Source: Paenibacillus xylanilyticus
GTDB lineage: Bacteria > Bacillota > Bacilli > Paenibacillales > Paenibacillaceae
DNA: 64,000 nucleotides
Direction: 5' to 3'
NCBI RefSeq assembly: GCF_009664365.1
Contig: NZ_CP044310.1
Coordinates: forward strand, 1,065,001 to 1,129,000
Shown: one piece after another, positions 54,729 through 63,512 of the stretch
How positions within the stretch are numbered: position 1 is the stretch's first letter
Layout: each line of letters opens with the position of its first letter
Program-made: the position numbers and the translations under genes
Notes under the pieces: generated by a model
Seen by the model: only the letters and a program-made list of their open reading frames with translations
Database searches by the model: none
What the model was told of the DNA's origin: nothing

Positions 54729-55499
54729 ATGAGAAAAAAAGCGATATTCCTATTATTCATCAGCGTATGCATGATCATTGTGGCAGGTTGTTCGAGCTCG
54801 GGAAGCAAGGACGACAACTCCATTGTTGTGGGGATTGATGACAAGTTCGCCCCAATGGGATTCCGGGATGAACAAAATGAAATTGTAGGCTTCGACATTG
54901 ATTATGCCAGAGCTGCAGCGGAGAAAATGGGTAAAGAAGTGACCTTTCAGCCGATCGACTGGTCTTCCAAAGAATCAGAGCTGAACAGCGGCCGGATTGA
55001 CATGATCTGGAACGGGTACACGATTACGGACGAACGCAAGGAGAAAGTGCTGTTCACGAAGCCGTATTTGGAAAACAGTCAGGTTGCGATTACACTGGCC
55101 GATTCCCCAATTACGAAGCTGGATGAGCTGGATGGCAAAAATGTGGGATTGCAGGCTCTGTCTTCAGCGGCAGATGCACTCGCAGCCAGTCCACTGAAGG
55201 ACAAAGTGAAGGCTTCCGAATTCAAGGATAACGTTCTTGCACTGACGGATCTGAAGACGAAACGTCTGGATGCCGTTATCATTGATGAAGTGGTGGCAAG
55301 ATACTACATGTCGAAGGAAGAGGGTACGTTCAAATTGCTGGATGAATCCCTTGCACCGGAGCAATATGGTATTGGTATCAAAAAAGGTAACGAGGAACTG
55401 CTCAATCAGCTGCAAAAAGCATTGGATGAACTGAATGCCGACGGAACGGCTGCCGAGATCTCAACCAAGTGGTTGGGTGAAGACAAGGTATTGAAATAG
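54729..55499 (+). CDS. Polar amino-acid ABC binding lipoprotein
   Basis: 256 residues, normal for the family 3 solute-binding group. Lipobox VAGC (Cys21). The domain shows IVVGIDDKFAPMGFRDEQN, GFDIDYARAAAEKMG, IDMIWNGYTITDERKE and DAVIIDEVVARYYM. It captures an amino acid such as cystine, glutamine or histidine outside the cell; the exact one is not evident. ATG 54729 has GGAGGGG upstream; the frame opens at 54693. The permease and ATPase genes follow after a hairpin. Confidence 0.93.
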   Translation: MRKKAIFLLFISVCMIIVAGCSSSGSKDDNSIVVGIDDKFAPMGFRDEQNEIVGFDIDYARAAAEKMGKEVTFQPIDWSSKESELNSGRIDMIWNGYTITDERKEKVLFTKPYLENSQVAITLADSPITKLDELDGKNVGLQALSSAADALAASPLKDKVKASEFKDNVLALTDLKTKRLDAVIIDEVVARYYMSKEEGTFKLLDESLAPEQYGIGIKKGNEELLNQLQKALDELNADGTAAEISTKWLGEDKVLK

Positions 55500-55537
55500 A
55501 CAGGTTAGCGCCTGACATACGATCAGAAACCAATATG

Positions 55538-55582
55538 ACCCCGTATTCCTCTTGGAGCATCGACTCCATTGGAGTGCGGGGT
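55538..55582 (+). other. Intercistronic hairpin after the amino-acid binding protein gene
   Basis: ACCCCG...CGGGGT anchors a 12-bp stem (two G-U wobbles), with a bulge and an inner GGAG/CTCC stem. No T-run follows. As in the phn-type operon, it sits right after the binding-protein gene and may protect that part of the mRNA. Confidence 0.5.
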
Positions 55583-55608
55583 TAACAGATTAGAGGAGAC
55601 AAAAAATC

Positions 55609-56268
55609 ATGAGTTGGGATTATATATCTACTATTTTGAAACCTATGCTTGAGGGAGCCCAGACAACGATCTTTATGTTCTTGCTCGCCATCGTGCTGTC
55701 CATACCGCTTGGATTCGTGGTCACCCTGGCGATGAGAAGCCAAATTAAACCACTGGCATGGATTGCACATACGTACGTCTATGTCATGCGGGGAACACCA
55801 CTGCTTCTACAGGTACTATTCTTCTGTTTCGGTCTTCCGCTGCTTCCTGTCATTGGCGATTACCTGGTGTTTGATCGTTTCGTTGCTGCGGCAATTGCAT
55901 TCATTCTGAACTATGCGGCGTACTTTGCCGAAATTTTCAGGGGGGGTTTGCTCTCCATCGACAAAGGGCAGCATGAAGCTGCACAGGTTCTCGGCTTAAC
56001 CAAGTGGCAGACGATGACCAAAGTCATTATTCCACAGATGATTCGGGTCGTATTGCCTGCAACGGCGAATGAGTCCATTACTTTGATTAAGGATACGGCT
56101 CTGCTCTATGCGGTTGCGGTTCCTGAATTGCTGTATTACGCCCAAGCCGCGGTCAACCGGGATTTGCAGCTCATCCCATTTTTCGTTGCAGCGATCATGT
56201 ATCTACTCATGACATTGGTGCTCACACTGCTGTTCAAAGCGCTGGAGAAGCGGTTTTCATTTGAATAA
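55609..56268 (+). CDS. Amino-acid ABC importer permease (HisM type)
   Basis: 219 residues with about five membrane segments. YVMRGTPLLLQVLFF (about 61-75) and the EAA loop HEAAQVLGLTKWQTMTKVIIP are typical of polar amino-acid permeases, as is the ATANESITLIKDTALLYAV stretch. It probably functions as a homodimer, since only one permease gene is present. GAGGAG precedes the ATG. Confidence 0.95.
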   Translation: MSWDYISTILKPMLEGAQTTIFMFLLAIVLSIPLGFVVTLAMRSQIKPLAWIAHTYVYVMRGTPLLLQVLFFCFGLPLLPVIGDYLVFDRFVAAAIAFILNYAAYFAEIFRGGLLSIDKGQHEAAQVLGLTKWQTMTKVIIPQMIRVVLPATANESITLIKDTALLYAVAVPELLYYAQAAVNRDLQLIPFFVAAIMYLLMTLVLTLLFKALEKRFSFE

Positions 56269-56301
56269 ATTAAATCTGATTAATCAAAGGACTGTCTGCA
56301 T

Positions 56302-57057
56302 ATGACACATATTATAGAAGTGAATCAGTTAAGAAAATCATTCGGCACACTTGATGTACTGAAGCAGGTAACCTTTAATGTGACACCGGGTGAAGTCATT
56401 GCCGTGATTGGCCCATCAGGCTCGGGCAAGAGTACGATGCTGCGCAGCCTGATTCATCTGGAGGATATCTCCGGTGGAACGATTCGCATTCAGGATCAGA
56501 CACTGGTTGATAATGGCCGTTATGCAGGGACTGCGGAAATTCGCAAAATCACGGATCGGATGGGGATGGTGTTTCAGCACTTTAATCTGTTCCCGCATCT
56601 GACTGTACAAGCCAATCTGGAACTCGCACCGAAGACGTTGAAAAAGGAAAGCAATGCAATTATTCGGCAGCGCAGCCTGGAACTGCTCGGTAAAGTCGGG
56701 CTGTCCGACAAGGCGGACGCCTATCCGGCCAATCTGTCCGGTGGACAGAAACAGCGCGTAGCCATTGCTCGTGCACTGATGATGCAGCCGGACATTCTGC
56801 TGTTTGATGAGCCGACGTCAGCACTCGATCCCGAGTTGACTGGAGAAGTGCTGCGAGTCATTAAAGACCTCGCACAGGAGAATATGACGATGATGATCGT
56901 TACCCATGAGATGAGCTTCGCTCGCGATGTTGCGGACCGGGTTTTCTTCATGGACAATGGCGAAATTGCTGAAGAAGGCCCGCCGGAGCAAATCTTCGGC
57001 AACCCCAAGCTGAATCGCACTCGCACCTTTCTTCAGCGGGTGGAAATCGATTCTTAA
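56302..57057 (+). CDS. Amino-acid ABC importer ATPase (GlnQ type)
   Basis: 251 residues. Walker [14 protein letters not shown]-loop [13 protein letters not shown], signature [15 protein letters not shown], Walker [15 protein letters not shown] and H-loop [14 protein letters not shown] are all intact and of the polar amino-acid type. It energises the permease encoded just upstream. AAAGGA precedes the ATG, and a strong terminator ends the operon. Confidence 0.95.
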   Translation: MTHIIEVNQLRKSFGTLDVLKQVTFNVTPGEVIAVIGPSGSGKSTMLRSLIHLEDISGGTIRIQDQTLVDNGRYAGTAEIRKITDRMGMVFQHFNLFPHLTVQANLELAPKTLKKESNAIIRQRSLELLGKVGLSDKADAYPANLSGGQKQRVAIARALMMQPDILLFDEPTSALDPELTGEVLRVIKDLAQENMTMMIVTHEMSFARDVADRVFFMDNGEIAEEGPPEQIFGNPKLNRTRTFLQRVEIDS

Positions 57058-57060
57058 ATC

Positions 57061-57105
57061 AAAAAAAAAGTGGTGCTCCATTATACATGGAGCACCACTT
57101 TTTTT
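57061..57105. terminator. Bidirectional terminator after the amino-acid importer operon
   Basis: A perfect long stem AAGTGGTGCTCCA/TGGAGCACCACTT flanked by A- and T-runs. It also ends the convergent lipoprotein gene at 57117. Confidence 0.92.
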
Positions 57106-57116
57106 ATGAGTTCATT

Positions 57117-57668
57117 TTAAGAGATGTACCCGTCGAACAACCACTCCCCTTCGGGTGAGCGTATGAAGGAAAACTCGTACTCGATCGTTCCCTCAGAACC
57201 TTTTGTCGTCATCGTTCGGGCAATAAAAAGCATGAAGTGATCTGAATCCTTTTGATTATAACCTCTGAACTCGAACTCATCCCAAAGTATGCTCTTGATA
57301 AAATTAGCTTCATAAGAGGAATCTCCATGCTGAACTACCAATGCATTTCTGCTAGTAGCAATCTCCACATTGGGAGAAGATACAGACTCGATATATGCGG
57401 TATCTTCTGATTCCATGGCAGCCATAAGTTTAAACGTCATATTCAGGGTTTCTCTCAGGTTTGTCCTGGTTTCCTCGTCATTTACGCTTTCCTGTAGGCG
57501 AGTAATTTGCTCCTGTAGGCGAGTGTTCTCTTCTCTGAGTTCCTTGATGGTTTGGGTCATTTCGGCAATCTGCTCGCTCAACTGAGTGTTCTGGGCAGGT
57601 GCACCGGGTTCACTGCAGCTTGTTAATAGGAAAGCGGCGGATACAAGTAAAAGACATCTTTTATACAT
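57117..57668 (-). CDS. Lipoprotein with coiled coil, unknown function
   Basis: 183 residues. Lipobox LTSC (Cys18). A coiled coil of about 40 residues follows (LSEQIAEMTQTIKELREEN, TRLQEQITRLQESV), then a mixed alpha/beta domain (TLNMTFKLMAAMESEDTAY to the C-terminus) resembling a SnoaL/NTF2-like fold in its pattern. That resemblance is inference. AAGGAGGG precedes ATG 57668; the frame opens at 57701 without a site. Confidence 0.62.
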   Translation of the reverse strand: MYKRCLLLVSAAFLLTSCSEPGAPAQNTQLSEQIAEMTQTIKELREENTRLQEQITRLQESVNDEETRTNLRETLNMTFKLMAAMESEDTAYIESVSSPNVEIATSRNALVVQHGDSSYEANFIKSILWDEFEFRGYNQKDSDHFMLFIARTMTTKGSEGTIEYEFSFIRSPEGEWLFDGYIS

Positions 57669-58154
57669 GATAACCCTCCTTATACTGGGAAATAGTAACA
57701 TATCTTCTCTGCGTTTACATGATTCGATCGACTCTAGATATCAGTGTGAGTCATATCTATTTTCAACCAATTCACGTGCCGCTGAGCAGTTTAAAATAAG
57801 GAAAAGTTTAATAGGGGATAGATAAAGATTGTATAATTACAAATTTATTAATATACATATTTATTTTCCATAACGACATTAATCCCCTTACTTCGACAAG
57901 GATATGCTTTTATTATGAGGTGGAGTATAGTGTTCGAATCCAGAATCGCTATGCAGCTTAGCATTATGAGAGGAGGTTAATATATCCATTCATAAAGTAA
58001 CAAAAGTACGTTCCATTTAAAAATGGATTGCAAAAGAGAGAGAAATTATTTTTTATCATATATATGAAAGCGCTTTACTTGTTAGATAAATAGAAGAACA
58101 TAATTCTTAACACGCAATATAAGCAACCTATTATGAAGGGAGATCGATTCAATT
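57669..58154. other. AT-rich intergenic region with promoter of the arabinanase gene
   Basis: 486 bp between divergent genes. It is AT-rich and contains no convincing ORF. The only clear motif is the cre-like site at 58065-58078; no certain -35/-10 pair was assigned. Confidence 0.5.
58065..58078 (+). promoter_or_regulatory. CcpA cre-like site before the arabinanase gene
   Basis: TGAAAGCGCTTTAC has the full palindromic core AAAGCGCTTT and matches the cre consensus at 12 of 14 positions. It lies 77 bp before the start, fitting catabolite repression of a secreted polysaccharide enzyme. Confidence 0.55.
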
Positions 58155-60263
58155 ATGCAACGTGTATACAAGCTATGGAACAAGCTGAGCGCAATGATGC
58201 TCTTATTTGTGCTTCTGGCTGTCAGCATGGGCAGTGGGAATGCACTAGGGGCCGCAAGTTCATCAACAACTTCGAATACAACCCGGGTGTCTGTGCATGA
58301 CCCTTCCATTTATTATGATTCGTCCACGAACAAGTACTACATTTATGGATCTCATCTGGCTCAAGCCAGCAGCACGGATCTCCGAAACTGGTCTTACGAG
58401 GGAACGCAGGGGTATGCCAACAGTACCTTGTACGCACCATCCACCTTTGAAGGGTATTATTACATCAAAAATAAAAATAGCAGCCTCTACCTGGATGTCG
58501 CCGATGGCTCGTCTGCCGACGGGACAAGCATACGGCAGTGGTCCTATAACGGCTCTGATGCGCAGAAGTTCAGAATTATGCACTACGGCAATGGGGACTA
58601 CTATCTCCTCACCGCCAACTCGGCCTATAAAAGTGCCATCGACGTTAATAGCGGCTCAGCTGCCGATGGAGCTCTCATTGAGCAGTGGGCCTATTGGGGC
58701 GGTACGATGCAGTTGTTCCGGATCCAGCAAAATGCGGATGGCTCCGTTGCTTTCCTGACCAAGGCTTCCGGTTATACTGGTGCGCTGGATGTGGCAGGTG
58801 GCAGCACGACTGCTGGCGCCAATATACAGCAGTGGAACTACTGGGGCGGAGAGATGCAGAAATGGGAGCTGGTCAAGGCAGGCGGTACCGGTAATGCCTC
58901 CCGCAGCTCGGGAGCTGCCTTGACATCTGCCTTGGCCGTTTCCTATGCATGGGCTGGATATAATGACCAAGACAGCTCTGGTGGTCATGCGGTATGGGCG
59001 CCTGCATCGCCAATCTACAATGCTTCATACACATGGGCGGACGGTTCCAAGGGAGCCTACATGCTGTATTACTCCACTTCTTCCACCTATATTCGCTCAG
59101 CTATCGGATTCGGTGTATCCAAATCCGTGAAGGGGCCGTACGAATACATCGATACGATTATCTACTCTGGATTCACAAATGGGAGCAATCCAATTACGAC
59201 CACGTCCTCACTTGGAACCAAAACCGTAAACACGTGGTATCAGCATACCAACATTCCTGAGCTGATCGACAAAGGCAGTCTGTCCGGCACGCGGAGCGGT
59301 TGGTTCTTGAGCAATGGAGGCTTTAACAATACTCTGTTCCCGAATGCCATCGACCCTACCTTAACGTACGACAGTTCCGGAAAGTTGTGGATGAGCTACG
59401 GGTCTTGGTCAGGAGGAATTTATATTCTGCAAATTAATCCGGATACCGGACAGCCTATCTATCCGGGATCAGATAACGGCAATACCGACCGTTATTTCGG
59501 CAAGCGTATTGCTGGAGGTTACGGTAAAACAGGAGAAGCTCCCTATATCGTTTATGACAAGGGTGCAGGGTATTACTACCTATATGTAACCTACGGCGGT
59601 CTGGCCAATGAAGGTGGTTACCATATCCGCTTGTACCGTTCTGCGACAATCGACGGAACGTATACCGACGCTGCGGGTAATCAGGCCGTATATGCCTCCG
59701 CTTCAGTCGACCAGTCGACTCGTGGCATAAAACTTTTTGGTAACTATGCATTCTCAGGCATACCGCTCGGTTACAAATCAGGAGGGCATAACTCTGCTTT
59801 TGTAGATACGGATGGTGCAAGGTATTTGATCTACCATACCCGGTTCAATAACGGGACCGAGTATCATGAGGTTCGTGCGCATCAGCAATTCCTGAACGCC
59901 GACAAATGGCCGGTGACGGCCGTATACGAGTTTTTGGGAAGCAGCATCTCGTCCACGGGTTATAGCACAAGCGACATGACGGGAACGTATCAGTTCGTCA
60001 ACATGGGACTGGATGCTTCCATCAGCGGTGTGGGCATGCTGCCTACCCAAAGCGTGACGCTGAATTCCAATGGTACGATCACCGGTGCAGTAACCGGTAC
60101 GTGGTCCAATACTGCCGGTACGTATTACTGCACGATGGTTATTAACGGTGTGACCTACAAGGGCGTATTCTTCAAACAGAAAAATGAGTCGGCCAGTCAT
60201 AATGAAGTCATGACCTTCTCGTTGATCGGGTCCAACAATCAATCGATCTGGGGGTCCAAATAG
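58155..60263 (+). CDS. Secreted GH43 arabinan endo-1,5-alpha-arabinosidase with inserted ricin-type lectin domain
   Basis: 702 residues, extracellular. Signal peptide about 1-33. The GH43 propeller begins at VHDPSIYYD (general base Asp49) and first-blade motif STDLRNW, then is interrupted at about 95-243 by a ricin-type beta-trefoil with three repeats (YLDVADGSS..IRQWSYNG, AIDVNSGSA..IEQWAYWG, ALDVAGGST..IQQWNYWG). The propeller resumes at AVWAPASPIYN (279-289), with NAIDPTLTYD (Asp400) and GEAPYIVY (general acid Glu461). A C-terminal beta-domain (about 610-702) follows. All three catalytic residues are present, so the enzyme should be active on arabinan. The lectin probably binds galactose- or arabinose-containing glycans. 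Confidence 0.92.
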   Translation: MQRVYKLWNKLSAMMLLFVLLAVSMGSGNALGAASSSTTSNTTRVSVHDPSIYYDSSTNKYYIYGSHLAQASSTDLRNWSYEGTQGYANSTLYAPSTFEGYYYIKNKNSSLYLDVADGSSADGTSIRQWSYNGSDAQKFRIMHYGNGDYYLLTANSAYKSAIDVNSGSAADGALIEQWAYWGGTMQLFRIQQNADGSVAFLTKASGYTGALDVAGGSTTAGANIQQWNYWGGEMQKWELVKAGGTGNASRSSGAALTSALAVSYAWAGYNDQDSSGGHAVWAPASPIYNASYTWADGSKGAYMLYYSTSSTYIRSAIGFGVSKSVKGPYEYIDTIIYSGFTNGSNPITTTSSLGTKTVNTWYQHTNIPELIDKGSLSGTRSGWFLSNGGFNNTLFPNAIDPTLTYDSSGKLWMSYGSWSGGIYILQINPDTGQPIYPGSDNGNTDRYFGKRIAGGYGKTGEAPYIVYDKGAGYYYLYVTYGGLANEGGYHIRLYRSATIDGTYTDAAGNQAVYASASVDQSTRGIKLFGNYAFSGIPLGYKSGGHNSAFVDTDGARYLIYHTRFNNGTEYHEVRAHQQFLNADKWPVTAVYEFLGSSISSTGYSTSDMTGTYQFVNMGLDASISGVGMLPTQSVTLNSNGTITGAVTGTWSNTAGTYYCTMVINGVTYKGVFFKQKNESASHNEVMTFSLIGSNNQSIWGSK

Positions 60264-60386
60264 GATCACCCACCCATTAGTCGATATATCCTCGGACACA
60301 TTTAAGATTCATTAAAGGTTTGTCCTCTACGATGGTTCCTATAAGCCTCAGGTGCTTAACAGAAACCAAGAAGGAGGATGTATCAT

Positions 60387-62396
60387 TTGAATAATTTACT
60401 ACAAAAAGTTGCAGTAACGGCACTGTCTGTGACGATGGTAACGTCGTCATTCGGCTTGGTCGTTAGCCCTAACGCTGCGTATGCCGCAGAGGATACGGCG
60501 GCGACAACGACCAGCACAGGCATTACGCAAGCTTACGAATCATTATTCCAGACAGATAATGTCATTGATATCAACGTTACGATTGATGATGCAGATTGGG
60601 AGAGCATGCTTGAAAGTCCGCTCGATAAGGATTACAAGAAGGTCAGCGTGGAAGTGGATGGCAACAAGCTGGATAATGTCGGTTTCTCCACCAAAGGCAA
60701 TCTGACACTGAAGTCGGTAGCATCCATGGAAGATTCGGACCGTTACAGCTTCAGACTGAAGTTTGATAAATACGATAAAACGCAATCCCTGCTTGGCCTC
60801 GATAAAATGGTATTGAACAACAACTACGCGGATCCATCGTACATGCGAGAAGTTCTTCACTATGAAGCGCTGCGTAGTATCGGTATGGATGTACCGATGA
60901 CGAACTACGTCAACCTGTACGTCAACGGCGAATTGGTTGGTTTCTATACAGGTGTTGAAGCAGTGGATGACAGCTACCTGGAGCGGAACTACGGTGAAGA
61001 TTACGAAGACGGTGTCCTCTATGATACCGACGAGAGAAGTTATCTTCAATATGAAGAGGGCAGCGACTACAGCACACTCACTGAAGATTTGGGTACGGAC
61101 GAGAATAAAACCAAACTCAAAAACTTTATCAAAACGCTGAATGACATGCCTGAAGGAGAAAAAGGCGATATCGAGAGCGTGCTCGACGTTGATTCCGCAC
61201 TTCAGTATATCGCGGGAAACATGGTTTTCGGCAACTATGACAGCTATAACGGCGACAAAGGGCATAACTACATGCTCTACAGCGATGCCGATGGCAAGTT
61301 CACGGTTGTACCTTGGGACTTTAACATGTCCTTCAATGGGTATTCGGGTGGAGGCGGACGTGGAACAACGACAACCGGATCCACTACGACCAATACCAAT
61401 GCAACGAACGTATCCGTGGACGAGCCTGTACTTGGCATAAGCATGGAAAATGTACCGATGATTAACAACCTGCTTGCCGTGCCGGAGTATAAGGAAAAAT
61501 ACTTGAGCTACGTCAACGAGTTGACGGATTACCTGGAAGGCATCCAAGACCGTATTACAGAACTTGCTGATGTCATCCGACCTTATGTAGAAGCAGATCC
61601 AACCAAATTCTACACAACCGAACAGTTCGAATCCAACATCGCTTACTCTGCTAACGCAGATGCAGCTGGCGGCATGGGTGGAACGCCACCGGAAGGGTTC
61701 GAAGGCATGACGCCGCCAGAGGGCATGGAGGGTATGACGCCGCCTGAAGGTTTTGAAGGAATGACACCTCCAGATGGAACGACACCACCTTCGCAGCCGG
61801 ATGGCACCAGCGGAACAGAACCAACAGATGCGGCAGGGAGCACAGGAAATACGCAGGCACGTCCCGGCGGTAACTTCGGCGGTGGCGGAGGTATGGGCTC
61901 CATGGCAGCAGGATCGCTGACGACGTTTGCCCTGAACCGACTTGCGAACTTGCAAGAGCAGCTCGGACGCGAAGTGACACCGCTGCCTGAGACTACGGAA
62001 GATGCAAGCTCGGAAACTTCTACTGAAACGGGAACAACAGACCAAACCATTACCGTTACTTTGGATGGCCAAGCCATTTCGTTCCCGGATCAGGATCCGC
62101 TGGAGCAGAGCGGCCGGGTGATGGTGCCTGTCAATGCCATTCTTGAAGCGCTGGGTGCCGAGGTGACTTGGGACAAAACGGCGAAGACGGTAACTGCCGT
62201 TCTGAACGACCAGACACTCGTACTCCAGATTGGAAGCAGTACCGCAACGGTGAATGGCGAGACGCTTGATATCGATGCACCAGCCATTATCCTTAACAGC
62301 CGTACACTGGTTCCTGTACGCTTCATCTCTGAAGGATTGGGACTGACTGTCGATTGGGATCAAACGGCAGCACAAGTAAGTCTTACATCCAACTAA
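60387..62396 (+). CDS. Secreted CotH-family protein with PEG-rich repeats and copper-amine-oxidase-type domain
   Basis: 669 residues, TTG start with AAGGAGG 9 bases upstream (the ATG at 60378 lies too close). Signal peptide about 1-34 (ending AYA). CotH domain about 50-420: VGFSTKGNL, YVNGELVGFYTGVEAVDD, FGNYDSYNGDKGHNY (Asp285) and VVPWDFNMSF (Asp311) carry the kinase-type Asp residues. About 430-463: tandem TPPEGFEGM/TPPEGMEGM repeats; then a Gly/Ser/Thr/Glu linker and a C-terminal copper-amine-oxidase-N-type domain (about 555-669: RVMVPVNAILEALGAEVTWD, SRTLVPVRFISEGLGLTVDW). Such domains are common wall-associated modules in Paenibacillus. The target, if it is a kinase, is unknown. Confidence 0.87.
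   Translation: MNNLLQKVAVTALSVTMVTSSFGLVVSPNAAYAAEDTAATTTSTGITQAYESLFQTDNVIDINVTIDDADWESMLESPLDKDYKKVSVEVDGNKLDNVGFSTKGNLTLKSVASMEDSDRYSFRLKFDKYDKTQSLLGLDKMVLNNNYADPSYMREVLHYEALRSIGMDVPMTNYVNLYVNGELVGFYTGVEAVDDSYLERNYGEDYEDGVLYDTDERSYLQYEEGSDYSTLTEDLGTDENKTKLKNFIKTLNDMPEGEKGDIESVLDVDSALQYIAGNMVFGNYDSYNGDKGHNYMLYSDADGKFTVVPWDFNMSFNGYSGGGGRGTTTTGSTTTNTNATNVSVDEPVLGISMENVPMINNLLAVPEYKEKYLSYVNELTDYLEGIQDRITELADVIRPYVEADPTKFYTTEQFESNIAYSANADAAGGMGGTPPEGFEGMTPPEGMEGMTPPEGFEGMTPPDGTTPPSQPDGTSGTEPTDAAGSTGNTQARPGGNFGGGGGMGSMAAGSLTTFALNRLANLQEQLGREVTPLPETTEDASSETSTETGTTDQTITVTLDGQAISFPDQDPLEQSGRVMVPVNAILEALGAEVTWDKTAKTVTAVLNDQTLVLQIGSSTATVNGETLDIDAPAIILNSRTLVPVRFISEGLGLTVDWDQTAAQVSLTSN
61657..61780 (+). 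repeat. In-frame tandem repeats coding T-P-P-E-G-F/M-E-G-M
   Basis: At least three near-identical 24- to 27-base units code for the repeated TPPEGxEGM motif, followed by a degenerate TPPDGTTPP copy. They lie between the CotH domain and the linker. Confidence 0.8.
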
Positions 62397-62434
62397 AAAG
62401 TATCTTCTTTATAGACCTTAGTCCATGGAGAACG

Positions 62435-62475
62435 AAAAGAGGGGTTCGATGATAACATCGAATCCCTCTTTGTTT
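62435..62475 (+). terminator. Terminator after the secreted CotH gene
   Basis: AAAGAGG-GTTCGATG pairs with CATCGAA-CCCTCTTT around a short loop, followed by GTTTTATT. It may also serve the convergent MDR gene. Confidence 0.8.
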
Positions 62476-62540
62476 TATTGTGGGATTAACCGGTTTGCAA
62501 AACGGAATGGCAGATAGAACTAGTCTCACTGAAGCAATGA

Positions 62541-63482
62541 TCACATGGAGCGGACATCCAGCAAAATGCGTCCTCGGCCACGTCTGGCTTCACTCTTGGC
62601 ATGAGCCTGATCCGCGTCACGCAGAGGGAAAATGGAGTCAACTTCTGAACGAAGGGTACCGTCTGCCATAAGCTTGGCAATGATCGTCAAATCCTCTGAA
62701 GTCGGGAATTTTGAATTGAACTTGGCTGTTACTCCGTATTGTTCTGCTTTGTCGCGGGAGGGGAGTTGAGTTAAAGAAACCAGCTTGCCACCGCGTTTCA
62801 GTACACCCCAAGAACGATCTTCATTATCTCCGCCAACCGTTTCTACAACGAGATCCACGTTGCGGACCAGCTCTTCAAACGCGGCTGTTTTGTAATCGAT
62901 GACCTGATCAGCACCCAAGGAGGATACAAAATCCACATTGCTTCCAGAAGCCGTAGCAATGACATGGGCACCTTTCCATTTGGCGAGCTGTACAGCATAT
63001 TGTCCGACACCGCCCGCAGCAGCATGGATCAGAACAGTTTGCCCGGATTCCAGCTCTCCTTCCGTGAACAAGGCCTTCCATGCAGCCTCGGCTCCACCTT
63101 TAATGGTTGCTGCTTCCTCGAAACTTAGTCCGTCTGGCATATGTACCAGATCCTGAGCAGGAGCAATGCCGAACTCTGCGTAGCTTCCCTTCACATTGCC
63201 AAACACACGATCTCCTGGCTGGAAATCCTGGACACCCTCACCTACGGATTCAACAATGCCTGCCATGGCTGTGCCCGGTGTATACGGCAGACTTTTGACA
63301 AACACGTCCTGCAGCCAGCCATTACGAATTTTCCAATCCAGCGGAATGGCTCCGGCATATTGAATACGTACCAGTACTTCTCCCGCCGCAGGTTCGGGCC
63401 GAGTTACTTCCTGTTCAAATTGCAATGTTTCCGGACCACCGTATTGATGAACTTGGATCGCTTTCATTTTGAATGTAGACAT
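62541..63482 (-). CDS. NADP-dependent MDR oxidoreductase (quinone-reductase-like)
   Basis: 313 residues, medium-chain dehydrogenase/reductase family without structural zinc Cys. The N-terminal GroES-like domain includes GAIPLDWKIRNGWL and PGTAMAGIVESVGEGV; the nucleotide-binding motif is AAAGGVGQYAVQLAKW and VDLVVETVGGD follows. It reduces quinones or alpha,beta-unsaturated carbonyls with NADPH in the cytoplasm. It follows the MarR gene by 30 bp on the same strand, suggesting MarR-controlled response to electrophiles or oxidants. Confidence 0.9.
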   Translation of the reverse strand: MSTFKMKAIQVHQYGGPETLQFEQEVTRPEPAAGEVLVRIQYAGAIPLDWKIRNGWLQDVFVKSLPYTPGTAMAGIVESVGEGVQDFQPGDRVFGNVKGSYAEFGIAPAQDLVHMPDGLSFEEAATIKGGAEAAWKALFTEGELESGQTVLIHAAAGGVGQYAVQLAKWKGAHVIATASGSNVDFVSSLGADQVIDYKTAAFEELVRNVDLVVETVGGDNEDRSWGVLKRGGKLVSLTQLPSRDKAEQYGVTAKFNSKFPTSEDLTIIAKLMADGTLRSEVDSIFPLRDADQAHAKSEARRGRGRILLDVRSM

Positions 63483-63512
63483 GTTATTCGCTCCAATCGT
63501 TTAGGGGATTTT

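Noticed and set aside
60543..62375. A 610-residue open frame on the minus strand across the secreted CotH-family gene
   Set aside because: It has a His/Cys/Arg-rich composition, no ribosome binding site and no recognisable domain. It is the antisense shadow of a strongly biased coding sequence.
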